DNA from: Alphaproteobacteria bacterium
Lineage (GTDB): Bacteria > Myxococcota_A > UBA796 > GCA-2862545
Length of the DNA stretch: 48,305 nucleotides
Direction of reading: 5' to 3'
Assembly: GCA_020632955.1 (NCBI GenBank)
Contig: JACKEO010000027.1
Location: 1-48,305, forward strand
The notes beneath the pieces are model-generated. The model did no database searches. It saw only the letters and a program-made list of their open reading frames with translations, and was not told the DNA's origin. The position numbers were made by a program, and so were the translations under genes. Below, piece by piece: positions 17,454 through 24,970 of this stretch; position 1 is the first letter of the stretch, and every line of letters starts with the position of its first letter.

Positions 17454-19226
17454 ATGCGGCTCCGTCGAGGCAACTACGCGATCCTCTTCGTGCTGACCGT
17501 CACGGTCATGCTCTCGTACCTCGCGTTCTCGATCGACGGCGGTCGGATGCGCGTGGCGTACGTGCAGGCCGAGAACGCGTCGGAGGCGGCGGCCATCGCC
17601 GCCCTCGCCATCCTGCGCGATGGCGGCAGCGAGTCCGAGGCCCAGGATGCGGCCGACGAGGCGGCGGCCCAGGTGCGCCTGCAGCGCATCGGCAGCACCC
17701 GCGTGGGCGACAGCGACTGGTCCACGGTGGAGCTCACCTTCGGGGAGTGGGACTGGGGCCTGGCCACCGACGACATCGACACGCGCTGGTCCGGCGACGA
17801 CACGATGGTGCAGGCGGTCACCGCCAACGTCAGCCTCGCGGGCGGCGCGCTCCCCACCATCTTCGCGCCCGCCATCGACATGGTGTCGCGCCAGGGCGGC
17901 GGCGCTGGCGCCGAGGATGTCGAGAGCTTCACGGTGGGCTCGGGTGTGCGGGCGGCCATGCGCCACCGCGACATCATCGTGGCCATCGACGTGAGCCACC
18001 TCAACCTGGCGAACATCGACAACATCCAGACGGGGCTCGCGGCCTTCGTCGCCCAGATGCAGGCCTTCGACATCCCCGAGGATCGCGTGGGCTTCGTGGC
18101 CTACGCGGGCAACTCCTGGGCCTACGACCTCGCCAACCCCTCCGGCGTGGCCGACGGCACCGCGGGCGAGTCCATCACGGGCTTCTTCGAGATCCGTGTC
18201 GACGGCGACAACATGATCGACATCGCGGGCAGCGTGGAGCCCTGCAACGTGGGCCCCGAGGCCTGGTTCTACGCCTACCGCCACCTCCCGCGCGCCAGCG
18301 ACGCCGAGGTGGCCGGCAGCGCCTTCGACGCCATGCCCTTCGGGCTGCCCGCGCCGGCCGGCTACCACTTCCTCAGCAGCGTCGGCGGCTTCGTGCTCGA
18401 CGACGACGGCGATGGCGGCACCAACCGGGACTTCTTCGAGGACCTGATCGAGCCCTTCGTCCCGCCCATCGACCTGGCGCTGCTCAAGGCGCAGTTCATC
18501 GGCTCGGCGAACAACCCGATCGCGCCCACCCACCTCCAGTGCTACCCGTGGCTGGCGATGGAGTTCTACTTCTCGACGAACGACCCGCGCACCTCCTCGG
18601 TGCTTCGTCCGCCGGGCAGCGCTCCCAGCCCCCTGGCCTGCCACGAGGGCAACTTCTTCGAGGGCTCGCCCGACAAGCTGGTCTCCGGCGCTCCCACGAG
18701 CGTCTTCAACGTCGACTGCACCGGCGTGGCCGGCGTGCCGCCGGGCCCCGTGCCGGGCGACCCCGACCCTTCGAACGCCCGCTACGTGCGGTCGGATGCC
18801 GTGGCCGCAGGCCTGTTCGCCCAGCTCGACCAGTCCTTCTTCCAGGCGGGCCACAACCCCGGCGCCGGTCTGCAGCGGGCCTTCGACCTGCTCAACGTGC
18901 GCACCACGTCGGGCGAGCCCACGGTGATCCTCATCGCGGGCAACGGCAGCGAGTGCGGTCCGAACGTCGACGCCTTCGACGCCAGCGCGCGCGCCTCCTG
19001 CGAGGGCCAGTTCGGCGGCGAGGCGGCGGCGGCCCGCGACGCGCTGGAGGCCATCGACGCCACCACGCACGTGGTCGCCCTGGCCACCACGGGCTCCGAT
19101 GCCGACGTCGAGCTCTCGGCGCTGGTCACGGGCCGCGGCGCCTACGTCCGCGTCGACCCCGGCACCTCCTTCGATGCCGAGATGGTGCAGCTCGCTCGCG
19201 ACGTCCGAATCCAGGTGGTGCGCTGA
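17454..19226 (+). CDS. tadG: TadG-like protein with N-terminal pseudopilin-type helix and vWA domain
   Basis: 590 aa. The N-terminus (MRLRRGNYAILFVLTVTVMLSYLAFSIDGG) is the TadG/Tad-like basic tip plus one TM helix. A helical AENASEAAAIAALAIL segment follows, typical of proteins that also carry a TadG vWA domain. The vWA core starts at about residue 172 (DIIVAIDVSHL) and resumes at PTVILIAGNGSECG and DVELSALVTGRGAYVRVD. The metal site is incomplete: Asp179-Val-Ser181-His-Leu183 lacks the last Ser of DxSxS. About 290 inserted residues with several Cys split the vWA fold. The ATG 17454 is preferred over GTG 17427/17436. The stop shares its A with the next ATG (TGATG). Confidence 0.82.
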   Translation: MRLRRGNYAILFVLTVTVMLSYLAFSIDGGRMRVAYVQAENASEAAAIAALAILRDGGSESEAQDAADEAAAQVRLQRIGSTRVGDSDWSTVELTFGEWDWGLATDDIDTRWSGDDTMVQAVTANVSLAGGALPTIFAPAIDMVSRQGGGAGAEDVESFTVGSGVRAAMRHRDIIVAIDVSHLNLANIDNIQTGLAAFVAQMQAFDIPEDRVGFVAYAGNSWAYDLANPSGVADGTAGESITGFFEIRVDGDNMIDIAGSVEPCNVGPEAWFYAYRHLPRASDAEVAGSAFDAMPFGLPAPAGYHFLSSVGGFVLDDDGDGGTNRDFFEDLIEPFVPPIDLALLKAQFIGSANNPIAPTHLQCYPWLAMEFYFSTNDPRTSSVLRPPGSAPSPLACHEGNFFEGSPDKLVSGAPTSVFNVDCTGVAGVPPGPVPGDPDPSNARYVRSDAVAAGLFAQLDQSFFQAGHNPGAGLQRAFDLLNVRTTSGEPTVILIAGNGSECGPNVDAFDASARASCEGQFGGEAAAARDALEAIDATTHVVALATTGSDADVELSALVTGRGAYVRVDPGTSFDAEMVQLARDVRIQVVR

Positions 19227-19771
19227 TGCGAACGACGATCGACCGCCTCCTGCGGGCCTCCCGGCCTCGGCGCGCCCGGCGCGGCGCCGAGTTCGTGGAG
19301 TTCGCGATCATCTTCCCGATCTACCTGATCCTCTTCTTCGGGATCATGGAGTACTCCTGGTACTTCTACCAGCGGTCCGTGGCGATCGAGGCCGCCCGCG
19401 TGGGCTGCCGGGTGGCCACCCAGCTGGATCCCGACGTCGACGGCGCCACCGCCATCCAGGACGCCGCCACCGACGCGGCCCTCGAGGTGCTGGCGAACGA
19501 CGGTGGCTTCGACTGCGGTGACGAGGGCGTGCACTCGTGCGCCGTGGCCATCGACACCACGAACATGATCCCCGGCTCCACGCCGCGCCGCCTCATCTGC
19601 GGCCTCAGCGTGAACTACGTCTCGCTCACCGGCTACCTGGGCTCCTCCGACGACGTCGGCGGGCCCGCCGGCGAGATCGCGTCCGACCGGTGGGGCGCCT
19701 CGGGCGGCATCCGCCTGATCCCCGAGTTCATCCAGGCGAACGCCACGTCCATCTTCGAGGAGGACGACTAG
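19226..19771 (+). CDS. tadE: TadE-like pseudopilin
   Basis: 181 aa. After a basic N-terminus (SRPRRARRGAEF) comes the TadE core VEFAIIFPIYLILFFGIMEY, with the conserved Glu in the EF(A) position and the helix-ending MEY. Next is YFYQRSVAIEAARVGCRVATQ, where the Ala-Arg-x-Gly/Ala run is a family landmark. The C-terminal 120 residues are a small extracytoplasmic domain with four Cys (C in FDCGDEG, HSCAV, LICGL and the helix C). TadE-like minor pilins are processed by the Tad prepilin peptidase and support Flp pilus assembly. It is coupled to the vWA gene and ends one base before the next gene. Confidence 0.88.
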   Translation: MRTTIDRLLRASRPRRARRGAEFVEFAIIFPIYLILFFGIMEYSWYFYQRSVAIEAARVGCRVATQLDPDVDGATAIQDAATDAALEVLANDGGFDCGDEGVHSCAVAIDTTNMIPGSTPRRLICGLSVNYVSLTGYLGSSDDVGGPAGEIASDRWGASGGIRLIPEFIQANATSIFEEDD

Positions 19772-19772
19772 G

Positions 19773-20222
19773 ATGCGCGCCCTGCTCCCCTTCCGGTCTC
19801 GTCGTCACCGCGCTCGCCGCGGTGCAGCCGCCGCCGAGTTCGCGCTCACGGCGCCGATCCTCGTGCTGCTCCTCCTCGGCACCATCGAGTACGGCAACTA
19901 CTTCTCGCAGCTGTCGATGATGAACGGCATCGTGCGTGACGCCTGCCGCTTCGGGTCGAACCAGTCGCTCGAGGAAGACGCGGAAGACGCCGCCGAGGCC
20001 GCCGCCATCACCATGCTCAACGACGTGGGCATGGACTGCGGCGTGCTGTCGTGCACGATCACCGCCACCATCATCGACACCACCGAGCCCCCCACGCTGG
20101 AGCTGGTGGTCGACCTGCCCTACACCCAGATCACCGGCGTGCTCCCCGAGACGGGCCCGGTGAGCTTCCTGGGCCCGGGCCAGCTGCGCATGCGGGCCGC
20201 GTACCCGCATGTGGGCCCCTGA
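19773..20222 (+). CDS. TadE-like pseudopilin (second copy, TadF-like)
   Basis: 149 aa. Basic tip RSRRHRARRGAAAAEFALTAP, one TM helix ILVLLLLGTIEYGNYF, then SQLSMMNGIVRDACRFGS. This is the TadE layout with the AEF and IEYG landmarks. It is shorter than the preceding gene and has an acidic linker (SLEEDAEDAAEAAA). One disulfide pair is likely (DCGVLSC). Two TadE-like genes after a TadG-like gene is the normal Tad arrangement, corresponding to TadE and TadF. It is the last gene of the + block and runs into the palindrome array. Confidence 0.87.
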   Translation: MRALLPFRSRRHRARRGAAAAEFALTAPILVLLLLGTIEYGNYFSQLSMMNGIVRDACRFGSNQSLEEDAEDAAEAAAITMLNDVGMDCGVLSCTITATIIDTTEPPTLELVVDLPYTQITGVLPETGPVSFLGPGQLRMRAAYPHVGP

Positions 20223-20231
20223 CCTGATTTC

Positions 20232-20359
20232 GGCCTGCGCGCAGGCCGTGAGGCCCGATGTCGGACCGCGCGCGGTCCGTGGTGAGTCCGGACCGCGCGC
20301 GATCCGTCATGAGTCCGGACCGCGCGCGGTCCGTCATGAGTTCGGACCGCGCGCGGTCC
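20232..20359. repeat. array of five 16-bp perfect or near-perfect palindromes
   Basis: The first palindrome is GGCCTGCGCGCAGGCC (20232-20247, extending to 18 bp with flanking C and G). Four copies of GGACCGCGCGCGGTCC follow, starting at 20263, 20290, 20317 and 20344, an exact 27-bp period. The second copy has one mismatch (GATCC). The 11-bp linkers contain GTCATGAG. The array fills the gap between the last + strand pilin gene (stop 20222) and the convergent regulator (stop 20376). It may be a two-way terminator block, a set of protein-binding sites, or a mobile palindromic element; sequence alone does not decide. Confidence 0.9.
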
Positions 20360-20375
20360 GTCATGAGTCCGCCCC

Positions 20376-21584
20376 CTACCGGTCCAGCAGGTCGTACTTG
20401 TTGAGCTTGTAGCGGAGGGTGTTGCGCTCGACGCCGAGGAGCTTGCCGGCGAGGGTGCGGTCGCCGTTGGCGCGGCGCAGGGCCTCCACCAGGATGCGCT
20501 TCTCGACGCCCTCCAGGTAGGTGGCGAGCGAGAAGCCCTGCTCGAGGCGGGGCATGTTCAGCGAGGGGCGGCGCACCACCTCGAGCTGCAGGGCCTCGTT
20601 GCCCAGCACCACGGCACGCTCGGCCACGTTGAGCAGCTCGCGGATGTTGCCCGGCCACGCGTGGGCGCGGAGCGAGGCCTCCTGGTCGGGCAGGATGTCG
20701 GGGGGCACGCGCCCGTAGCGCTCGCCGAAGCGACGCAGGGCGGCGCGGAGCATGGGCACGATGTCCTCGACGCGCTCGCGCAGCGGCGGCACGCGGATGA
20801 CGATCACCCCGAGCTGGTAGAAGAGCTCGGGCCGCAGCGTGCCCTGGGCGACCTGGGTGCGGGCGTCGGGCCCGGCGGTGGCCACCAGGCGCACGCCGTC
20901 GGGCTTGTGCTCCAGGCGACGCAGCAGGTCGCGCTGCAGGTCGTCGGGCAGGTCGTCGACGTTGGGCAGCACCACCGTGCCGCGGGAGGGCCAGCTGTCG
21001 AAGCGGGCCACGTCGAGGGTGGTGAAGGCGGCGTCGGGGTCGCGGCCGAGGCTGTGCAGCGTGTAGGCGGCGTGACCCCGGCCGGAGCCGATCTCGCCCT
21101 CGAGCCACACCGGCGACGGCACCCCGGCCACGCGGGTGAGGGTCTCGAGCAGCTCGCGGGAGGCGGGGGACTCGGCGAAGAAGCCGGTGCCCTCGTCCTC
21201 GTCCTCGTCCTCGCCGGGCAGCGGCACCATGGGCGCGCGCAGGTCGTCGAGGCGGGCGACGATCTGCTCGAGCGTGACCGGCTTGGTGAGGAAGTCGTGG
21301 GCGCCCAGCTGCATCGCCTCCACCGCCGTGTCGATGGCGCCGTAGGCGGTGAACACGATCACGTCGGGGGGGGGGCGCATCTGGCGCGCCGCGCGCAGCA
21401 CCGACAGGCCGTCCACCGGCTCCATCTTCAGGTCGGTGAGGACCACGTCGAAGCTGACCTCGGCGAGGCGCTCGATCGCGGCGGCGCCGTCGTAGAGGGC
21501 CTCGGCCTCATCGCCGCGCTTGCCGAGCGCCCGGGCGAGGGCGTTGGCGCTCGAGCGGTTGTCATCCACCACCAGGATCCGCAC
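20376..21584 (-). CDS. NtrC-like response regulator with degenerate AAA+ domain
   Basis: 402 aa. A normal receiver (Asp7/Asp8, phospho-acceptor Asp51 in VVLTDLKM, Lys101) is followed by an acidic linker and a shortened AAA+ domain. The P-loop reads GEIGSGRG (163-170), without the canonical Lys. AAFTTLDVARFDSW runs directly into RGTVVLPNVDDLP, so the segment carrying GAFTGA is missing and Walker B lacks DE. The RPELFYQLGV and HAWPGNIREL motifs remain. The C-terminal Fis-type HTH (RTLAGKLLGVERNTLRYKLNKY) is intact. It probably binds DNA but cannot activate sigma-54 in the usual way. GTG 21584, behind GGAGGAGGACGAGC, overlaps the kinase gene by 23 bases. Confidence 0.9.
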   Translation of the reverse strand: MRILVVDDNRSSANALARALGKRGDEAEALYDGAAAIERLAEVSFDVVLTDLKMEPVDGLSVLRAARQMRPPPDVIVFTAYGAIDTAVEAMQLGAHDFLTKPVTLEQIVARLDDLRAPMVPLPGEDEDEDEGTGFFAESPASRELLETLTRVAGVPSPVWLEGEIGSGRGHAAYTLHSLGRDPDAAFTTLDVARFDSWPSRGTVVLPNVDDLPDDLQRDLLRRLEHKPDGVRLVATAGPDARTQVAQGTLRPELFYQLGVIVIRVPPLRERVEDIVPMLRAALRRFGERYGRVPPDILPDQEASLRAHAWPGNIRELLNVAERAVVLGNEALQLEVVRRPSLNMPRLEQGFSLATYLEGVEKRILVEALRRANGDRTLAGKLLGVERNTLRYKLNKYDLLDR

Positions 21585-22965
21585 GCTCGTCCTCCTCCTC
21601 GCCGGGGCCTCGCAGGGGCAGATGCGCTCGGAAGCGGGCGCCACCGAGGGGCGACCGTCCGTGCTCGACGTAACCGCCGTGGGCGGTGAGGACGCCCTGC
21701 ACGAGCGTCAGCCCGAGTCCGGTGCCGCCGGGGCGGGTGGTGATCTCGGCCTGGTAGATGGCGTCGCCGAACTCCTCGGGCACGCCGGGGCCGTTGTCGT
21801 CCACCTGCACCACCAGGTCCTCGTCCTCCACCTGGGCCTGTACCTCCACGCGCCCGGTGTGCGACGGGGCGAAGGCCAGCGCGTTCACCACGAGGTTCTC
21901 GAGGGCGCGCGACAGCAGGGTGGGGTCCACCGACACCGTGATCGCCGGCACCGGCCCCTCCACCAGCTGGATGCCCCGGTGGCGGGCCTCGGCGAGGCGG
22001 AAGGCCACGATCTTGTGGAGGAGGTCGCGCAGGGAGGTGGGCCGACGCGTGATGCGCAGGGCCGGCCCCTCGCCGCCGCGCAGCATGCGCGACACCACGC
22101 GCTCGAGGATGCGCACCTCGCCCTGGATGCTGGATGCCAGCTCCTGACGCTCCTCGCGCTCCTCCTCGGCGGCGATGAGGCCCGCGAGGAGCTCGATGCT
22201 CTGCAGTGGGTTGCGGATCTCGTGGGCGACCACGCGGGCCATCTCCTGCACCACCTGGATCCGACCGGTGATCGCGTCCTCGCGGTCCTCGATGGCGCGC
22301 GTCACCGAGTTCAGGCGGGCCACGAGCTCGTCGAGCTCCGCGAGGCCCGTGGTCTGCACGCGGACGCCGCGCTCGCCGGTGCCCATGCGCTCGAGGCCCT
22401 CGCGGATGCGCGACAGGGGGGACAGCAGCTGCAGCACGCCGAAGGCGGTGCTGATGCCCACCATCGCGGCCAGGCCCACCACCAGGTAGCTGATGGTGCG
22501 CGTCTGGCGGTGGGTGACGGGGCTGGCGGCCACGGCGAGGCCCGTGCCCACGTCGTGGCAGGCCACGGCCCACCGACCGTCCTCGGCGGCCACGAAGCGC
22601 CCGGGCGCCTCGCCGGGCGGGCAGAGCACCGCGATCGACACGCCGCGGGGCAGCACGCCGTCGTGGAAGAGCTGCTCGCCGCCGGGGGAGGTGACCTCCA
22701 CGCCGCCGGCGTCGAGGCTGCGCGCCAGCCCCGCCCGCAGGGGCAGGTTGCTGTCGTAGAGCACGGCCGTGGCGCGTGAGGCGGCCACCACCTCGGCCAG
22801 CACGCCGAGCTCCTCGGCGGCCGCCACGCGCTGCGAGAGGGGCACGATGGTGGGCAGCACCGCCATCGAGGCGAGGACGCCCGCGAGGGTGCCCAGGACG
22901 AGGGCAGCGGGGGCGCGACCCCGGACCGGGGTGGCCGAGCCGTCAGCCGCTGCCGGCACGCTCAC
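21562..22965 (-). CDS. membrane-bound sensor histidine kinase
   Basis: 467 aa. Two TM helices (about 20-42 and 158-180) enclose a roughly 110-residue periplasmic sensor domain. A HAMP-like region (LSPLSRIREGLERMGTGERG) leads to the H-box VVAHEIRNPLQSIELL with His248. ATPase motifs follow: N box SRALENLVVNALAF (Asn361), G1 DDNGPGVP (389-396) and G2 GGTGLGLTLV (413-422). It is NtrB-like in order and is followed by an NtrC-like partner, so the two form a two-component pair. The genes sit at the 3' end of the Tad operon, so they probably tune pilus genes or respond to assembly. The GTG start overlaps the previous stop (GTGA). Confidence 0.93.
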   Translation of the reverse strand: MSVPAAADGSATPVRGRAPAALVLGTLAGVLASMAVLPTIVPLSQRVAAAEELGVLAEVVAASRATAVLYDSNLPLRAGLARSLDAGGVEVTSPGGEQLFHDGVLPRGVSIAVLCPPGEAPGRFVAAEDGRWAVACHDVGTGLAVAASPVTHRQTRTISYLVVGLAAMVGISTAFGVLQLLSPLSRIREGLERMGTGERGVRVQTTGLAELDELVARLNSVTRAIEDREDAITGRIQVVQEMARVVAHEIRNPLQSIELLAGLIAAEEEREERQELASSIQGEVRILERVVSRMLRGGEGPALRITRRPTSLRDLLHKIVAFRLAEARHRGIQLVEGPVPAITVSVDPTLLSRALENLVVNALAFAPSHTGRVEVQAQVEDEDLVVQVDDNGPGVPEEFGDAIYQAEITTRPGGTGLGLTLVQGVLTAHGGYVEHGRSPLGGARFRAHLPLRGPGEEEDERADPGGG

Positions 22966-23243
22966 ATGCCGCCGCCGCCGCCGCCGCCGCCACCGCCGCC
23001 CACGCTACGCAGCGTGGCGTTGGCTTCCTCGGCGTCGCTGGTGGCCTCGTTGACGTTGAGGCGGATCTGGACCGCCTCGATGCCGTAGAGCGAGTAGCCG
23101 GCGTACTGCACGCTGGGACGCGTGAGATCGGCCTGCACCCGCAGGGTCTCCACGTAGGCGCGACCGAAGTCGTAGCCGAGGTGGAGCGGCGGCTTGCAGC
23201 TCGCCAGCACCGACACGGTCAGGAGGAAGAGGACTCGGGTCAT
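22962..23243 (-). CDS. small lipoprotein with poly-glycine C-terminus
   Basis: 93 aa, function not recognised. MTRVLFLLTVSVLASCKPP is a lipoprotein signal with the lipobox LASC. The mature part begins HLGYDFGRAYVETLRVQADLTRPSVQYAGYSLYG, then a helical EAVQIRLNVNEATSDAEEANATLR, and ends in a run of eleven Gly and a Met. Lipoproteins in Tad loci often serve as pilotins or stabilisers of the secretin; this one could do so, but there is no motif proof. It overlaps the TPR gene start region by 4 bases upstream and the kinase start by GTGA downstream, so it is firmly in the operon. Confidence 0.8.
   Translation of the reverse strand: MTRVLFLLTVSVLASCKPPLHLGYDFGRAYVETLRVQADLTRPSVQYAGYSLYGIEAVQIRLNVNEATSDAEEANATLRSVGGGGGGGGGGGM
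22968..23000. repeat. GCC trinucleotide repeat encoding a poly-Gly tail
   Basis: Eleven consecutive GCC/ACC/CCC-type triplets, almost all GCC, encode eleven Gly on the minus strand just before the stop of the small lipoprotein. Pure triplet runs can change length by slippage, and a change in number would keep the frame. Confidence 0.85.
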
Positions 23244-24034
23244 GGCTCGGCTCCCTCTGGAGGGGAGGCCTCGGGACCGAGACGCGCGAGCGCCTCGGTC
23301 GCGGGGCCGTGATTCGGGGCGATCTCCAGCGCCTGCTGGTACTGGAGGATGGCACCCAGGGTCATGCCCTCGCGTTCGAGGGCCGCTCCCAGGTTGTAGC
23401 GCGCGTCGGCCTCGGTGCCGGTCGTGCGGAAGAGCTGCAGGGCGCGCGGTGCGTCGCCGGCGCACACGAGCGCCAGGGCGAGGTTGTTGCGGTAGCGCGC
23501 CACCGTGGAGTCCTTGGCCACCACGTCCTCGAGGTGCTCGATGGCCTCGGTGCAGCGGCTCTGGTTGATCAGCAGGTAGGCGAGGTTGTTGCGTGCCGAG
23601 GCGCGCTCGGGGTCGAGCTTCACGGAGCGCTCGAAGGCGTCGAGGGCGGGCTCGATCTCGCCGAGGTCGGTGCGCACCACGCCCAGGGCCTCCCAGGCCT
23701 CGGCCTCGCGCGGCCACTTGCGCACCACCTCCTCGAGCACCACCTTGGCCTCCGTGTGGGCGCCCTGCATGCTCAGCGCGCGACCCTGGATGGCGCGGAG
23801 CTCGGCGGTGTCGACGCCGTCCTCGCGCAGGCGCTGCACCATCTCGAGCGCCTCCACCGGCATCAGGTTGTCCATGTACCAGCGGGCCATGTCGCGCCAG
23901 GTCTGCTTGCGACCGTCCTCGGTCTGCCAGGCAGGCGTGGGCTCCACCTCGGGGCGCAGCTTCATGCCCGTGGCGCGGGCCCCGGCGCAGCCGGTGAGCA
24001 CGACGACGAGCAGGGCGGCGGTGCGTGCGCTCAC
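23240..24034 (-). CDS. tadD: TPR-repeat lipoprotein (TadD-like)
   Basis: 264 aa. The N-terminal signal ends in a lipobox (LLVVVLTGCAG). After a 60-residue linker come five to six TPR units (landmarks LEEVVRKWPREAEAWEALGVVRTDLGE, ALDAFERSVKLDPERASARNNLAYLL, AIEHLEDVVAKDS, ARYRNNLALALVCAGD, ARYNLGAALEREGM, LGAILQYQQALEIAPNHG). Many Tad loci include a TPR lipoprotein, TadD, needed for secretin assembly at the outer membrane. The position after TadC supports that identity. The GTG start overlaps the TadC stop by 4 bases and the stop overlaps the small lipoprotein gene. Confidence 0.85.
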   Translation of the reverse strand: MSARTAALLVVVLTGCAGARATGMKLRPEVEPTPAWQTEDGRKQTWRDMARWYMDNLMPVEALEMVQRLREDGVDTAELRAIQGRALSMQGAHTEAKVVLEEVVRKWPREAEAWEALGVVRTDLGEIEPALDAFERSVKLDPERASARNNLAYLLINQSRCTEAIEHLEDVVAKDSTVARYRNNLALALVCAGDAPRALQLFRTTGTEADARYNLGAALEREGMTLGAILQYQQALEIAPNHGPATEALARLGPEASPPEGAEP

Positions 24035-24969
24035 TCGGCCCCCTTCTCGACGAACATCCGGATGCCCGACGGGGCGAGCAGGATGGCGAAGAGCACGGGG
24101 AGGAAGAAGACGATCATGATGATCGTGAGCTTGGAGCCCACCTGGCCGGCGAGCTCCTCGGCGCGCGACATGCGCTTCTCGCGCGCCACCGCCGAGTAGA
24201 TGCGCAGGCTGTCGGCCACCGAGGAGCCGAAGCGCTCGGCCTGGGCCAGCATGTTGACCAGCGACTTCACCTCGTCGAGGCCGGTGCGCTCCTCGAGGTG
24301 CTTCAGCGCGTGGAGGCGCTCGACGCCGGCGGCGATCTCGCTGTTCACCATGGTGAACTCGCGGGCGAGATCGGGCGCCACGCCCACCATCTCGCGGGCC
24401 ACGCGCTTGAAGGCCTGGTCGAGACCCAGACCGGATTCCACAGACGACACGAGCAGGTCGAGCGCGTCGGGGAAGCTGCGGAGCAGCGAGGCCTGGCGGG
24501 TCTGCGCCTGGTTCGCGAGCATCACCATCGGCGCGTAGTACCCGACGGCCGCTGCGATGAGCATCGCGAAGAGGACGGCCTGGGTCTCCATGAACAGGGC
24601 CGCGGGGGCCACCACCACGGGCAGGAGCACGGCGCCCGCCACGCGCAGGCCGTTGTAGATGTCGAGCGCGCGCCGGTTGCGGTAGCCGGCCTGCTTGAGC
24701 TGCAGCCGGACCTTCTCGACCTCGGCGTTCGAGCCCTCGTCGTCGCTGGGCGCCGCGAGCTGGCCCAGGCGCGCGGCGATCTGCTCGAGGAGCGTGGCGT
24801 CGCGCGAGCCCGTGATGTCGGCCGGCCCCTTCACCTCGGAGGCCACCGTGAGCTGCTCGAGGCGGTCGGCGGCCGTCTGCACCGGGAACATCACGATGAA
24901 CATCGAGAAGGCGACGAACATCGTCACCACGATGATCACGAAGGCGATGATCACGTGCATCAGGGTCAT
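24031..24969 (-). CDS. tadC: Tad pilus inner-membrane platform protein TadC
   Basis: 312 aa, T2SSF/GspF domain type. It starts with a TM helix (VIIAFVIIVVTMFVAFSMFIV) and has a cytoplasmic acidic stretch and two central TM helices (VAGAVLLPVVVAPAALF, AVLFAMLIAAAVGYYAP). The GspF core follows (SLLRSFPDALDLLVSSVESGLGLDQAFKRVA, LVNMLAQAERFGSSVADSLRIYS), then a last TM helix (KLTIIMIVFFLPVLFAILLAP). It pairs with TadB to form the platform driven by the TadA ATPase. It lies one base downstream of TadB and its stop overlaps the TPR gene start. Confidence 0.94.
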   Translation of the reverse strand: MTLMHVIIAFVIIVVTMFVAFSMFIVMFPVQTAADRLEQLTVASEVKGPADITGSRDATLLEQIAARLGQLAAPSDDEGSNAEVEKVRLQLKQAGYRNRRALDIYNGLRVAGAVLLPVVVAPAALFMETQAVLFAMLIAAAVGYYAPMVMLANQAQTRQASLLRSFPDALDLLVSSVESGLGLDQAFKRVAREMVGVAPDLAREFTMVNSEIAAGVERLHALKHLEERTGLDEVKSLVNMLAQAERFGSSVADSLRIYSAVAREKRMSRAEELAGQVGSKLTIIMIVFFLPVLFAILLAPSGIRMFVEKGAE

Positions 24970-24970
24970 C

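Noticed and set aside
20232..20359. CRISPR array
   Set aside because: The regular period is due to the palindromes themselves. The 11-bp linkers are nearly identical, so there are no unique spacers, and no cas genes are present.
20209..20412. Small + strand ORF made of nine-residue GPRAVRHES units
   Set aside because: It is the translation of the 27-bp palindrome repeat, with no ribosome site or independent support.
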